The position numbers and the translations under genes were made by a program. A DNA stretch of 64,000 bases from an uncultured Eubacteriales bacterium (lineage in GTDB: Bacteria > Bacillota > Clostridia > Oscillospirales > Oscillospiraceae), in the NCBI GenBank assembly GCA_949293985.1, contig CASFFN010000016.1:48256-112255 (forward strand). Direction: 5' to 3'. Shown piece by piece: positions 33,264-42,500 of the stretch. The notes below the pieces were generated by a model, which was not told where the DNA came from, did no database searches, and saw only the letters and a list, made by a program, of their open reading frames with translations. Positions within the stretch are counted from its first letter, which is position 1. Each line of letters starts with the position of its first letter.

Positions 33264-35876
33264 ATGGATTATCAGAAAACCGGACAGCAGGTGCTGCAAG
33301 ACCTGCAAACCGGGAAAAACGGTCTTTCCTCCCAGGAAGCCCAGGTCCGGCTGGAACGGTTCGGCCCCAATGCCCTCCGGGAGGGCAAGAAAAAAGGGGT
33401 AGTGCAGGTATTTTTGGAACAGTTCAAGGATTTGCTGGTGGTGATTCTCATGGCGGCGGCGGTGATTTCCGCCCTGTCCTCCAACTATGAAAGCACCCTG
33501 GTGATTTTCGCCGTGCTGATTCTCAACGCCCTCCTTGGCACCATCCAGTACTTCAAGGCGGAAAAATCCCTGGAGAGCCTGAAGGCCATGTCCTCCCCCA
33601 CCGCCAAGGTGATCCGGGACGGAAAGCGCCTGGAGCTGCCTGCCTCCCAGATTGTCCCCGGAGACATTTTGCTCTTAGAGGCCGGGGATATGGTGGCGGC
33701 GGACGGCCGTATCTTAGAGAATTTCTCTTTGAAGGTGAACGAAAGCTCCCTCACGGGAGAAAGCGAGCCGGTGGAAAAAACCGCCGACACCCTCTCCGGG
33801 GAGAACATTCCCTTGGGCGACCGGAAAAACTGCGTTTTTTCCGGCTCTTTGGTGACCTACGGACGGGCGACGGTGGCAGTCACCGGCACCGGCATGGAGA
33901 CAGAGCTGGGAAAAATCGCCGCCCTGATGAACCAGACTCAGCAGCGGAAAACCCCCTTGCAGGAAAGCTTAGACGATTTTTCCGGCAAGCTGGCTATGGT
34001 GATTCTTGCCATCTGCGCCGTGGTGTTCTGCCTTTCCGTGTTTCGCAGCCACATGGGAATCCTGGATTCTTTGATGTTCGCCGTGGCTCTGGCGGTGGCT
34101 GCCATCCCGGAGGCCCTTTCCTCCATCGTCACCATCGTGCTGGCCACCGGCACCCAGAAGATGGCAAAGCAGAACGCCATTATGAAGGATTTGAAGGCGG
34201 TGGAGAGCCTGGGCTGCGTCAGCGTTATCTGCTCCGACAAAACCGGGACCCTCACCCAGAACAAAATGACCCCCAAGATGGTCTACGCCGACGGGGAGCT
34301 GCTCCCCGGAGAAAAGCTGTCCCTTGCCAACCCGGTGCAGCGGCAGCTGCTGAAAGCCGCCCTGCTGGCCAGCGATGCCACCCATGACGAGGAGAACGGC
34401 ACCTCCATCGGCGACCCCACGGAAGTGGCTCTCGTAATGCTGGCGGAGCAGTTCGGGGTGATCGAGGAGGACTACCGGGATCAGCACCCCCGGCTGGGAG
34501 AGCTGGCCTTCGACTCTGACCGGAAGCTTATGAGCACCCTCCATGACATTGAGGGCGTGCCCACCCTCTTTACCAAGGGCGCCATGGATGTGCTGCTGGA
34601 GCGCTCCGCCTCTTTGCTGACCAGCCAGGGACCGGTTCCCATGACGGACGAAATCCGCCGGGAAATCGGCGAGGTAAATCAACAGCTGTCCAACGAAGGG
34701 CAGCGGGTGCTGGCCTTTGCCTATCGGGAGCTGGCCGCGGGAGAGCCCCTGACCCTGGAATCCGAGCAGGACTTTACCTTCCTGGGACTCATCTCCATGA
34801 TCGACCCGCCCCGCCCGGAGGCCATCGATGCGGTAGCGGACGCCAAAACCGCCGGGATCCGCACGGTGATGATTACCGGCGACCACAAAATCACCGCCGC
34901 CGCCATCGCCCGGCAGCTGGGGATTTTCCGGGAGGGGGATATGGCCCTTTCCGGGACAGAGCTGGACGCCATGACCGACGAAGCCTTAGACGAATGTCTT
35001 GACCGGGTTTCGGTGTACGCCCGGGTGTCCCCGGAGCATAAAATCCGCATTGTGTCCGCCTGGCAGAGAAAGGGAAAAATCGTATCCATGACCGGCGACG
35101 GCGTGAACGACGCTCCGGCGCTCAAGAAAGCGGACATCGGCGTGGCCATGGGCATTACCGGCACGGAGGTGTCCAAGGACGCCGCCTCCATGATTTTGTC
35201 CGACGATAACTTTGCTACCATTGTAAAAGCGGTAGTCAACGGCAGAAGCGTTTACGCCAACATCAAAAACGCCATTGCCTTCTTGCTTTCCGGCAATGCC
35301 GCCGGTATCTTCTGCGTGCTCTACGCCTCCCTGCTGGGTCTGCCGGTTCCCTTTGCGGCGGTGCATCTTCTGTTTATCAACCTGCTGACCGACTCTCTGC
35401 CCGCCATCGCTCTGGGGATGGAACCGGCAGGAAAAAATCTGCTGCACCAGAAGCCCAGAGATCCCAAAGCCCCCATCCTCAGCCGGAGTCTTCTGGGGCG
35501 GATTGGCTGGCAGGGACTTCTCATTGCCGTCGCCACCATGACCGCCTTCTACCTGGGCTACGCCGGAGGGGACGCCGCCCTTGCCTCCACCATGGCCTTT
35601 GCAACCTTGACTTTGTCCCGGCTGTTCCACGGATTTAACTGCCGGGGAAGCGCCTCCATCTTCCGGCTGGGGCTGACCTCCAACCCCTACACCCTCTACG
35701 CCTTCTTTGCCGGGGTTGCGCTGCTGCTTACGGTGCTGTTTGTCCCGGGTCTGAACACGCTGTTTTTGGTGTCCCCGGCCTTCGGCCTGACAAATCTCGC
35801 CCAGGTGGCAGGCCTGTCCCTCGCCCCCACGGTAGTGATCCAACTGGTAAAACTCCTGAAAAAAGTTCCCTCTTAA
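33264..35876 (+). CDS. P2A-type cation-transporting ATPase, probable Mn2+ (or Ca2+) exporter
   Basis: 870 residues from the ATG at 33264 (MDYQKTGQQVLQDLQTGK); the frame upstream is riboswitch RNA. Actuator LTGESEPVEK (164-167 TGES), membrane site AIPEALSSIVTIVLA (PEAL as in Ca2+ pumps), phosphorylation site ICSDKTGTLTQ (Asp325), hinge TGDGVNDAPALKKADIG, ten predicted membrane helices. The family alone would say Ca2+ or Mn2+; the Mn2+ riboswitch in front argues for manganese export. Ribosome binding site AAAGGAT. Confidence 0.93.
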   Translation: MDYQKTGQQVLQDLQTGKNGLSSQEAQVRLERFGPNALREGKKKGVVQVFLEQFKDLLVVILMAAAVISALSSNYESTLVIFAVLILNALLGTIQYFKAEKSLESLKAMSSPTAKVIRDGKRLELPASQIVPGDILLLEAGDMVAADGRILENFSLKVNESSLTGESEPVEKTADTLSGENIPLGDRKNCVFSGSLVTYGRATVAVTGTGMETELGKIAALMNQTQQRKTPLQESLDDFSGKLAMVILAICAVVFCLSVFRSHMGILDSLMFAVALAVAAIPEALSSIVTIVLATGTQKMAKQNAIMKDLKAVESLGCVSVICSDKTGTLTQNKMTPKMVYADGELLPGEKLSLANPVQRQLLKAALLASDATHDEENGTSIGDPTEVALVMLAEQFGVIEEDYRDQHPRLGELAFDSDRKLMSTLHDIEGVPTLFTKGAMDVLLERSASLLTSQGPVPMTDEIRREIGEVNQQLSNEGQRVLAFAYRELAAGEPLTLESEQDFTFLGLISMIDPPRPEAIDAVADAKTAGIRTVMITGDHKITAAAIARQLGIFREGDMALSGTELDAMTDEALDECLDRVSVYARVSPEHKIRIVSAWQRKGKIVSMTGDGVNDAPALKKADIGVAMGITGTEVSKDAASMILSDDNFATIVKAVVNGRSVYANIKNAIAFLLSGNAAGIFCVLYASLLGLPVPFAAVHLLFINLLTDSLPAIALGMEPAGKNLLHQKPRDPKAPILSRSLLGRIGWQGLLIAVATMTAFYLGYAGGDAALASTMAFATLTLSRLFHGFNCRGSASIFRLGLTSNPYTLYAFFAGVALLLTVLFVPGLNTLFLVSPAFGLTNLAQVAGLSLAPTVVIQLVKLLKKVPS

Positions 35877-35884
35877 AACACAAT

Positions 35885-35909
35885 GGGGTCAGGCGGCGCG
35901 CCTGACCCC
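35885..35909. terminator. Shared palindrome between convergent genes
   Basis: GGGGTCAGGC ggcgc GCCTGACCCC, a hairpin with 10 paired bases on each side, lies between the stops of the P-type ATPase and the sigma factor gene. The minus-strand side has ATTGTGTTTT after it. Probably ends transcription from both sides. Confidence 0.7.
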
Positions 35910-35915
35910 TAAGTC

Positions 35916-37928
35916 TTACTCTACCAATGTCACCCAGGGCGCTTCGGGGTTTTCCGCCAGGAAAGCCTGCTCCCCCACCGAGCCCATCAGGAAGTCATAC
36001 TCCGAAAGTCCCTGGGACCGGAGGGTATTGTCCGCCCCGCTCAGGGTAATCCGGGATACGGAATACGCCCCGGACATCCGGGAAAAGTCCGCCGTCAGCA
36101 ATCCCTGACCGTCTCCGGGAATCCGAAGGGAGGCGGAAATCACCGAATCCCCCGTCATCCGGCACAGGGCATAGCCTCCTTCCGTCTCAGCGCACCGGTA
36201 GATTTTGCAGTCCATGCCGTAGAACACCTGGTTCAGAACGCACTGGGCGCCCAGCACCAGCTCCGGCGTACCGTCCCCGTCCAAATCCCGAATAAAGTAG
36301 GACAGCTTACCCGTATATTCCGTCCAGTCCTCCCCAAACAGGCTCTGCCAGTCCCCGGTTTTCAGTTCCTCCAGAAATTGCGCGTACAGTTCCTCCGGGC
36401 CTGCCTGCTCCGTAAGATTCTCGATGGCGCGGATGCGGAATTTCCCGTCCGCATCGGGGGTGAGCACCGCCCGCTTTTGCAGCGTCAGCTCCTTTGTCCC
36501 CATATCGTAGTAGGTTCTGTGCCAGGAATATTGCAGAATCATCTCCTCCGGGGTGTAGCGGGCAGAGGTGATTTTCACATCTGCGTCATAGTTGAGGGTC
36601 GCCGGGAAGAGGCACAGAGCCTCTCCCTCGATACGGTAGGCGCCGAAATAATCGCCCCCGTTTTCCCCCGTATTCTCCGGGGAGAACTGGAAATCCGTAA
36701 ACAGGTACAGCGCCCGGTTCACATCCGCAAGCGTGTAGCGGCTGGCATACTGCTCATCCGGCCCCAGATATTCGATGTACCGCTCCTCCTGAGGCAAGTT
36801 CTCACAGGACTGGCACATGGCGTTCACCGTCAGGAGCAAATCCATCCCCTCTATACCCTGTTCGTCCAGGGTCTCCGGGCCGTAGGCCAGCAGCTGCTCC
36901 AGCTCCTGCCGGGTAAAGCCCCCTGCCAGCAGGCTCTCAAAGTCCCCGTCCTCCATTTCCTTTTCCACCGGCTCCGTTTCCGTGGTCTGGGTGGTCTCCG
37001 GCTGGGTGTCAACAGGCTTTGTATTCACCGGCTGAGTGACGGTGGTTTCCGGTGTGGTAGTCTGGGGCTGGGAATTCTGGACAAGGGCCGCGCCTCCAGC
37101 CACCACCCCCAGAGCCATGGCCGTGCCCACAAGGGTCACGGTAATCTTTCCCCCGACGGTATGGATAAAGGCCGCAGCCTTTCCGGCAGTCGCTGCTTTT
37201 CCGGCAGCTGCCGCTTTTCCGGCGGCAGTTCCCTGTGCCTTATGAAGCTGTTTGGAAGCAGTCTCCCAGGCAGGTACCGCCACGCCGGGGGCGGTAAAGC
37301 CCTGCTCCTGAGCCAGCAGCCAGGCAAAGAGGGCCAGAGGTGCCACAGAGTAGAGCTTGTAGCCCTTCTTCTGGAGTTCTTCCGCTTTCTTCTTCAGATT
37401 CTTTCTGCCGTAATTCAGCCGGGACTTGACGGTGTTTTCCGAGCAGCCCAGGGCGGCGGCAATGTCTTTGATGGGAATCCCCTCGATTTCAAACATCAAA
37501 ATGCACACCCGCTGTTCTTCGGACAGGGCGTTGATCATCTCCCGCACCAGCTCCTGGGTTTCCTTTTTGGAATAGGAAAGTTCCGGCCGGGCATCCTCCC
37601 GGGTGTCCTCCACCTCCAGGATAAAGTCCTCGTCCTCCTGGCTCTGCACCTCCGAAAACAGGAGGGGATTGTTTTTTTGCAGGGCGTTTTTGGCCTCGTT
37701 TGCCACAATCATACCCAGCCAGCTGGGAAAGGCCTCCGGCTCTTTCAGGGTATCCAGCTTGGAAAAGGCCTTGGCGTAGGCCTCCTGGAGCACATCCTCC
37801 GCCGCCTCCTGCCGGTTCATATACTTCACCGCCAGATAGAATTTGCTTTGGTAGGTGCTTTCGTACAAGCAGCGGTATCCTTCCTCTTTCCCTTCCAGGG
37901 CCAGAGCCACCGCCTGTGAATAAGTCAT
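35916..37928 (-). CDS. ECF sigma factor fused to a membrane segment and an external C-terminal domain
   Basis: 670 residues from the ATG at 37928 (MTYSQAVALALEGKEEGYRC). Sigma region 2 about 14-85 (EDVLQEAYAKAFSKL, PSWLGMIVANEAKNAL); region 4 about 125-182 (EGIPIKDIAAALGCSENTVKSRL, in parts). A Gly/Ala/Lys linker with GKAAAAGKAATAGKAAA follows, then one membrane helix (about 262-283), a Thr/Pro/Glu stretch (about 288-325) and about 340 external residues with DLDGDGTPELVLG, a VCBS/FG-GAP-like calcium repeat. It joins sensor, membrane anchor and sigma factor in one chain, so no separate anti-sigma factor may be needed. Promoter at 38134-38162; a coupled small ORF overlaps the start. Confidence 0.88.
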   Translation of the reverse strand: MTYSQAVALALEGKEEGYRCLYESTYQSKFYLAVKYMNRQEAAEDVLQEAYAKAFSKLDTLKEPEAFPSWLGMIVANEAKNALQKNNPLLFSEVQSQEDEDFILEVEDTREDARPELSYSKKETQELVREMINALSEEQRVCILMFEIEGIPIKDIAAALGCSENTVKSRLNYGRKNLKKKAEELQKKGYKLYSVAPLALFAWLLAQEQGFTAPGVAVPAWETASKQLHKAQGTAAGKAAAAGKAATAGKAAAFIHTVGGKITVTLVGTAMALGVVAGGAALVQNSQPQTTTPETTVTQPVNTKPVDTQPETTQTTETEPVEKEMEDGDFESLLAGGFTRQELEQLLAYGPETLDEQGIEGMDLLLTVNAMCQSCENLPQEERYIEYLGPDEQYASRYTLADVNRALYLFTDFQFSPENTGENGGDYFGAYRIEGEALCLFPATLNYDADVKITSARYTPEEMILQYSWHRTYYDMGTKELTLQKRAVLTPDADGKFRIRAIENLTEQAGPEELYAQFLEELKTGDWQSLFGEDWTEYTGKLSYFIRDLDGDGTPELVLGAQCVLNQVFYGMDCKIYRCAETEGGYALCRMTGDSVISASLRIPGDGQGLLTADFSRMSGAYSVSRITLSGADNTLRSQGLSEYDFLMGSVGEQAFLAENPEAPWVTLVE

Positions 37929-38059
37929 TTTTCTTTCCTTCTTCCCTGTTTTTTGATGTTTTGGTAGAGTATTTCCCTTTTTTCCCGGTCCACCGGGCTC
38001 TCTCCCATGGCCTTGCGCAGCAGCGCGCCGAACCACCGGAGAATGGGTATTTCCCCCAT
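37925..38059 (-). CDS. Small ORF translationally coupled to the fused sigma factor
   Basis: 44 codons from the ATG at 38059 (MGEIPILRWFGALLRKAMGE), AAAGGGGG 8 bases upstream, stop overlapping the sigma factor ATG by 4 bases (ATGA). Lys/Arg-rich C-terminus. The frame continues upstream to a TTG. It lies in a 200-nt leader, so it could be a regulatory leader peptide or a small partner protein. No family recognised. Confidence 0.45.
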   Translation of the reverse strand: MGEIPILRWFGALLRKAMGESPVDREKREILYQNIKKQGRRKEK

Positions 38060-38133
38060 GGCTTTTGCCCCCTTTCCGCTTCTAAGACAAAAGCCAAACC
38101 CAAAAAGTTTTCTCCTCAAAAAATTTTCTTTCT

Positions 38134-38162
38134 ATTCTACACCCAAAAAATCCCCCTGACAA
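38134..38162 (-). promoter_or_regulatory. Promoter of the fused sigma factor gene
   Basis: Minus strand TTGTCA (38157-38162), 17-base spacer, TAGAAT (38134-38139). No ECF-like AAC motif was noticed, so autoregulation is not obvious. Confidence 0.72.
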
Positions 38163-38167
38163 CCCCC

Positions 38168-38203
38168 AAGAACCCGCCCGGCTGAGACGCCGGGCGGGTT
38201 CTT
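38168..38203. terminator. Strong hairpin upstream of the fused sigma gene
   Basis: AAGAACCCGCCCGG / CCGGGCGGGTTCTT is a perfect 14-base stem with an 8-base loop. It probably ends the minus-strand transcript of the ZIP gene and its small ORF, but lacks a long T run. Confidence 0.5.
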
Positions 38204-38212
38204 CACGGTTTA

Positions 38213-38310
38213 GGGAAGCTCTGAATAAATAGGCAAGAGCTGGCAGCGAGAGATTTTTTGTCAGACAAAAGAATGGAAAACAGTGGAATACTGTATGTAT
38301 TTCCTGTTTT
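38213..38310. mobile_element. MITE-like element, copy 3, right end missing
   Basis: Starts GGGAAGCTCTGAATAAAT after TTA (38210-38212) and follows copy 1 closely (aggcaagagctggcagcgag, then agattttttgtcagac) through gtatgtatttcctgtttt. The right end with TTTATTCAGAG is absent; the sequence changes into the end of a small ORF at about 38310. So this copy is truncated, and its remaining end abuts a coding sequence. Confidence 0.72.
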
Positions 38311-38315
38311 AGCTT

Positions 38316-38492
38316 TCAATTCTTAATTTCTGAAAATTGCTGCCTTTCTTCTTCCGGCGGGGTGGTCAGGCTGTCCGCAAAAGACCAGAGGAAGCAAATC
38401 ACCGTCAGGAGGATGGCCGTGGGGATTGCCAGCAAGCACACCACTCCCTGAGCGATGACCGGAGCATCCTCCACAATAAAAATACGATACAT
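38316..38492 (-). CDS. Small membrane protein downstream of the ZIP transporter
   Basis: 58 residues from the ATG at 38492 (MYRIFIVEDAPVIAQGVV), with GAGGAG 6 bases upstream. It lies 10 bases after the ZIP stop, in the same direction. A single hydrophobic helix (about 17-42) is followed by an acidic tail SLTTPPEEERQQF. The first 16 residues look like the first strand of a response-regulator receiver (RIFIVED), which is odd for a membrane peptide and may be chance or a recombination scar. It may help or regulate the transporter. Confidence 0.6.
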   Translation of the reverse strand: MYRIFIVEDAPVIAQGVVCLLAIPTAILLTVICFLWSFADSLTTPPEEERQQFSEIKN

Positions 38493-38502
38493 CGGCCGCT
38501 CC

Positions 38503-39252
38503 TCAAATGTAAAAGTCCATTAAAACCATCAGGCAGAAACCGGCCAAAAGAGCGTAGGTTGCCCCCCGCTGGCTGCCGTGGGCATGGGTTTCGGGAATCA
38601 TCTCATCACTGATGACATAGAGCATGGTGCCCCCGGCCAGTGCCAGGGCAAAGGGCAGCACGGCATGGGACAGGCTCACAGCGAAGTAGCCAATGAGGGT
38701 TCCCACCACCTCCACAAGCCCGGTGACCGCCGCTGCCAGCAGGGTACGCTTCCGGCTGACGCCTGCCGCCAGCATGGGGCCGATGATCACCATGCCCTCG
38801 GGGATGTTCTGCAAGGCAATGCCTCCGGCGATGGTCAGGGCCTGGGCGGTGTTCTCCGTGCCGAAGCCCACACCGGCGGCGATGCCCTCCGGCAGGTTGT
38901 GGATGGCAATAGCCATGACAAAGAGCACCACCTTATGAAGCCGCTCCGGGTGACCCCCGTGGCTCTCCTGCTCCGCTCCTGTGAGGCGGTGCAGGTGGGG
39001 CACCAGCTTGTCCAGCAGGTTCAGGCACAACGCCCCGGCGAACACCCCCGCAATGGGCGCAATCACGCCGCCTCCCAGCTCCACGGAGGGGAGAATCAGC
39101 CCAATCACCGCCGCCGCCAGCATGACCCCGGCGGCAAAGCTCAAAACAATATCGCTGAATTTGTGGGAAATGTCCCGGAAAAGAAACCCCAAGGCAGAGC
39201 CGAACAAGGTTGCGCCGCCTATGCCCAAAGCCGTCAACAAAACCATTTCCAT
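38503..39252 (-). CDS. ZIP-family metal transporter
   Basis: 249 residues with 8 membrane helices. Binding-site motifs IAIHNLPEGIAAG in helix IV and LQNIPEGMVII in helix V, and SDEMIPETHAHG after helix VII, are those of the GufA/ZupT-like branch. A His-rich loop (PHLHRLTGAEQESHGGHPE) lies between helices III and IV. It imports Zn2+ or other divalent metals. A good promoter lies 120 bases upstream and the small membrane protein follows it. Confidence 0.92.
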   Translation of the reverse strand: MEMVLLTALGIGGATLFGSALGFLFRDISHKFSDIVLSFAAGVMLAAAVIGLILPSVELGGGVIAPIAGVFAGALCLNLLDKLVPHLHRLTGAEQESHGGHPERLHKVVLFVMAIAIHNLPEGIAAGVGFGTENTAQALTIAGGIALQNIPEGMVIIGPMLAAGVSRKRTLLAAAVTGLVEVVGTLIGYFAVSLSHAVLPFALALAGGTMLYVISDEMIPETHAHGSQRGATYALLAGFCLMVLMDFYI

Positions 39253-39375
39253 ATCCCAATCCTCTCTTTCTGTCCGTCTTTGCTTCGCCCTCCACGGTCA
39301 CCGTCGCCTGCATGATCCCTTCCGCTTTTCCGGATAAGCGCAGGCATGGGCGTTCTCTCCTTTGGTTTTTTTACC

Positions 39376-39404
39376 ATCATACAGTCCCCGTCCCCGTATG
39401 TCAA
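39376..39404 (-). promoter_or_regulatory. Promoter of the ZIP transporter
   Basis: Minus strand TTGACA (39399-39404), 17-base spacer, TATGAT (39376-39381). The leader of about 115 nt contains a possible 37-codon ORF at 39234-39347. Confidence 0.85.
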
Positions 39405-39494
39405 GGCGGAAAAAAGCGGCGGAGGAAATCAATGAAGTGGCCCCAAAAGGCAGAGGGAAGCTCCCCCGGAGGCGCACTTTCCCGGCGTCCGGGC

Positions 39495-39533
39495 AAAAAG
39501 AAGCCGGGGAGCTCCCGAAAGAAGCTCCCCGGC
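39495..39533 (-). terminator. Terminator of the GH84 gene
   Basis: Minus strand AGCCGGGGAGCTTC...GGGAGCTCCCCGGCTT with the stem GCCGGGGAGCT/AGCTCCCCGGC, then CTTTTTGCC. It lies 10 bases past the stop at 39544. Confidence 0.8.
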
Positions 39534-39543
39534 TGGGGTTAAA

Positions 39544-42500
39544 TTACTTGGTCTTGCTCTTCTTCAGCTTCCAGATGACAAACACCAGGCAGGCAGCGGA
39601 GACAATCAGTACCACCACCAGGATAATCACCTGGGGACCCTCGCCGGTCTGATCCGGGCCTTCCGGATCGGTGGCAGGCTTGGTGGTTTCCGTAGTAGGC
39701 TCCTCCGTGGGCTGGGTGGTCTCGGAAGGCTCGGTGGGCTCGGTGGGCTCGCTGGGCTTGGTGGGCTCGGTATCGTCCGGGTCCTTCTCGCCGCAGACGG
39801 TACACTGGCCGTTCTCGAACTTATGGCCCGCTGCGGGAATCACGGCTCCCTGCGCCAGAAGGGCGTCACAGCTGCCGCAATAGGTGCTGTCCTCCGCGCC
39901 GGGCTGGGTGCAGGTAGGCGCGACGGCCCCCTTCTTGTAGGTGTCCCCATCGTGGTTATTGGGATCCAGGGGCAGCTCCACCTGGGTCAGCACCTGGGCG
40001 CAGGCCTCGTCGGCGTAGAATACGCCGGCGCAGCCCTCGGCCTCACAGGTCCAGTAGGCCACATTGCCGTAGGTATGGCAGGTGCTGGCCTGCGCCTCAT
40101 GGAACAAGGGCTCGTGGGTGTGGGTCGCCTTCAGAATATCCCTGTAAATGGCGGTAAGTCTGCCGTAGGCCTGGTTTACCTGGGCCTGGTATTCCACGGT
40201 AGTGGGATCGTCCAGAATGGCCTTAGCGGCCTCCATGGCCTCCCGCAGCTTCTCTCTCTGGGCGTAGCTGGCGTTGGAGGTATCCAGCGCCTCCGCCTTG
40301 GCATAGAGCCGTGCCAGCTCGGTGGTGTCGATTTCCAGAGCGTTTCTGGGAATCAGCACAATCTCGTAGATAATCGGCTCCACATCGCCCCACTCCAGCT
40401 TAATCTCATACACGGCGCTGAAGTTGTAGGTGTAAAGGGATACCAAAGCGGCATCCAGGACGCCGATCTGCACCCACCCGCCGCTGTTGATGGTCTGGGC
40501 CAGGTCGGCAGGCGCCAGCTCAGACGCCACGCCCCGGACATACACCCGGGCATTGCTGATGGCGCCGCTGCTCTGGAGAATGTTGATCTGCTCAATGTCC
40601 GTTACATCGGACAGCTTGTAAATCACGGAGCCGGAGAGGCGGCCTTCCATATTGGGCTTGAAGCCGGTGGTGATGTCGCCGTCAATCATATACTCCGGCA
40701 GATACTGGGCGGAGACCTCCGCCGGGTCTGCCACAAAGGTGGGATTGGCGTTGGTGGGGACATACTCTCCGTCGTTGATGAGAATCTCGCTCAGGTTAAT
40801 CCAACGGTGACGGTAGGTTTCGGTGATCCGAATCCGCAGATACCGGGCGTTCACCGGGGTCTCCAGCTCGCCCACACAGGAGCAGAAGTTGGGATAGGTG
40901 CTGCTGGCAGCGCCCCAGCCCACAGTACCGGCGGTGGACTCGTCCCAGGTGTCTTCCGTGAAATGGTCCATGGAGACCACCGTGGTCCACGCTCCGTCCA
41001 GGGATTCCGCCACCTCAATGACACCCTTACGGATGTAGTCGAGCTGATTGTCCTGAATCAGAGCCTCCAGCTTCCGGATGCTCCGGTTCTGGCCCAGGTC
41101 AAAGACGATGGTGCCGCCGGCATTCTGGACACGGGCAAAGATGGCATTGGTATTCACATCCCCGTCAAACCACTTCCAGGCCTGACCGGACTGCTGGGCA
41201 TCGGTGTAACTCTGGGAATTGCCCAGGCCGGTGACGCTGTGCAGCCGGATGCCGGTAGGCTCGTCAATCACCAGCTGCAGCTGGTTTAGGGTGAAGGTGA
41301 CAGCCTCTTCGGTGGTGTTCTCCAGGAACACATACCGGGCGTTGACAGCGCCCTCGGTGTACACGGCGGCTTCGTCGAAGTTGGCGCCGGCCTTCAGAGA
41401 AAGCTGTTCCGCTCCCTGGCCGTCCAGGTTGATTTCACCGATCCGGGAAATCCGGGGCAGCTGAATACCCACATACTCGCCGGGCTGGAGGGTGATGGCT
41501 ACCGCCTTGGACAAGGTGGCCTCCTCATCGGTACACTGACCGTAAGCGCCCTTGCCGGCGGCTTCGGAGTTGGTAAACAGGTGGGGAGCGGTCTGGGTCT
41601 CCGGATCGAAGGGGGTGACGGTGATTTCGGAGAACTTGACCCAGGCACCCAGTCGCTCATCGTTCACCATACGGATGTACCGGGCTTCCACGCCGCCCAG
41701 GTTCACTTCCACCACATCGGTGCCGGAATCGTTGCCGGTAAAGGACTTGACCACGGTCCAGTCATCGGAATTGGTCATGTCGGGGTCTTCTGCGTTGGTG
41801 TATTCCAGATGGTATTTCCTCCACTTGTCGCCGTCGGAGTGGCCGATGACGAAGCGGACGGTACCCACCTGAATGGTCTTGCCCATATCCAGGCCAATGT
41901 AGTCGCCCACCAGGCTGTCGTCACCGGTGGGGTTGCCGGGCCCCTTTCCGTCGGGATCGAACCAGACGAAGGTATCGTCGCTGCCGTCCAAAAGGTTATT
42001 CAGGCTGCCCTGGCTCACAGTCCACATATCGGAGTGGATAACCTGGGTGGTGTCCTCCTTGTAGGGGAACACCTGGAATTCGCCGAACTTACACCAGTTG
42101 GCCTTCCGGGTGTCGTTCACCAGGCGGACATACCGGGCGCTGGCGCCTTCCAGATCCACATCCACAATGTCCTTGCCGGAAGCCTTGCCGGTAATGGTAT
42201 CCAGGTCCGTCCAGTCGGTGCCGTTTTCGGAGTAGGAAATGTGGTAATTCTGCCACTTGTCAGCGCCGCCGTCGCCTACCACGACCCGGACTCTGCCGAT
42301 TTTCTGAACGCTGCCCAAATCCAGGCCGATGTAGTCACCCACCTCGGAGGAATCCTTGGGGTCGGTGTGGCCAGGGTTGTACCACACCATGGTGCTGTCG
42401 TCGCCGTCGGTGAGCTTGGACTCGGGACCGCTGTAAACGGTGTAGCTGGAGGTCTTCTGAATGGTGCCGGTAAGGTACTCGGGCGCTTCCTCCTCCGGGG

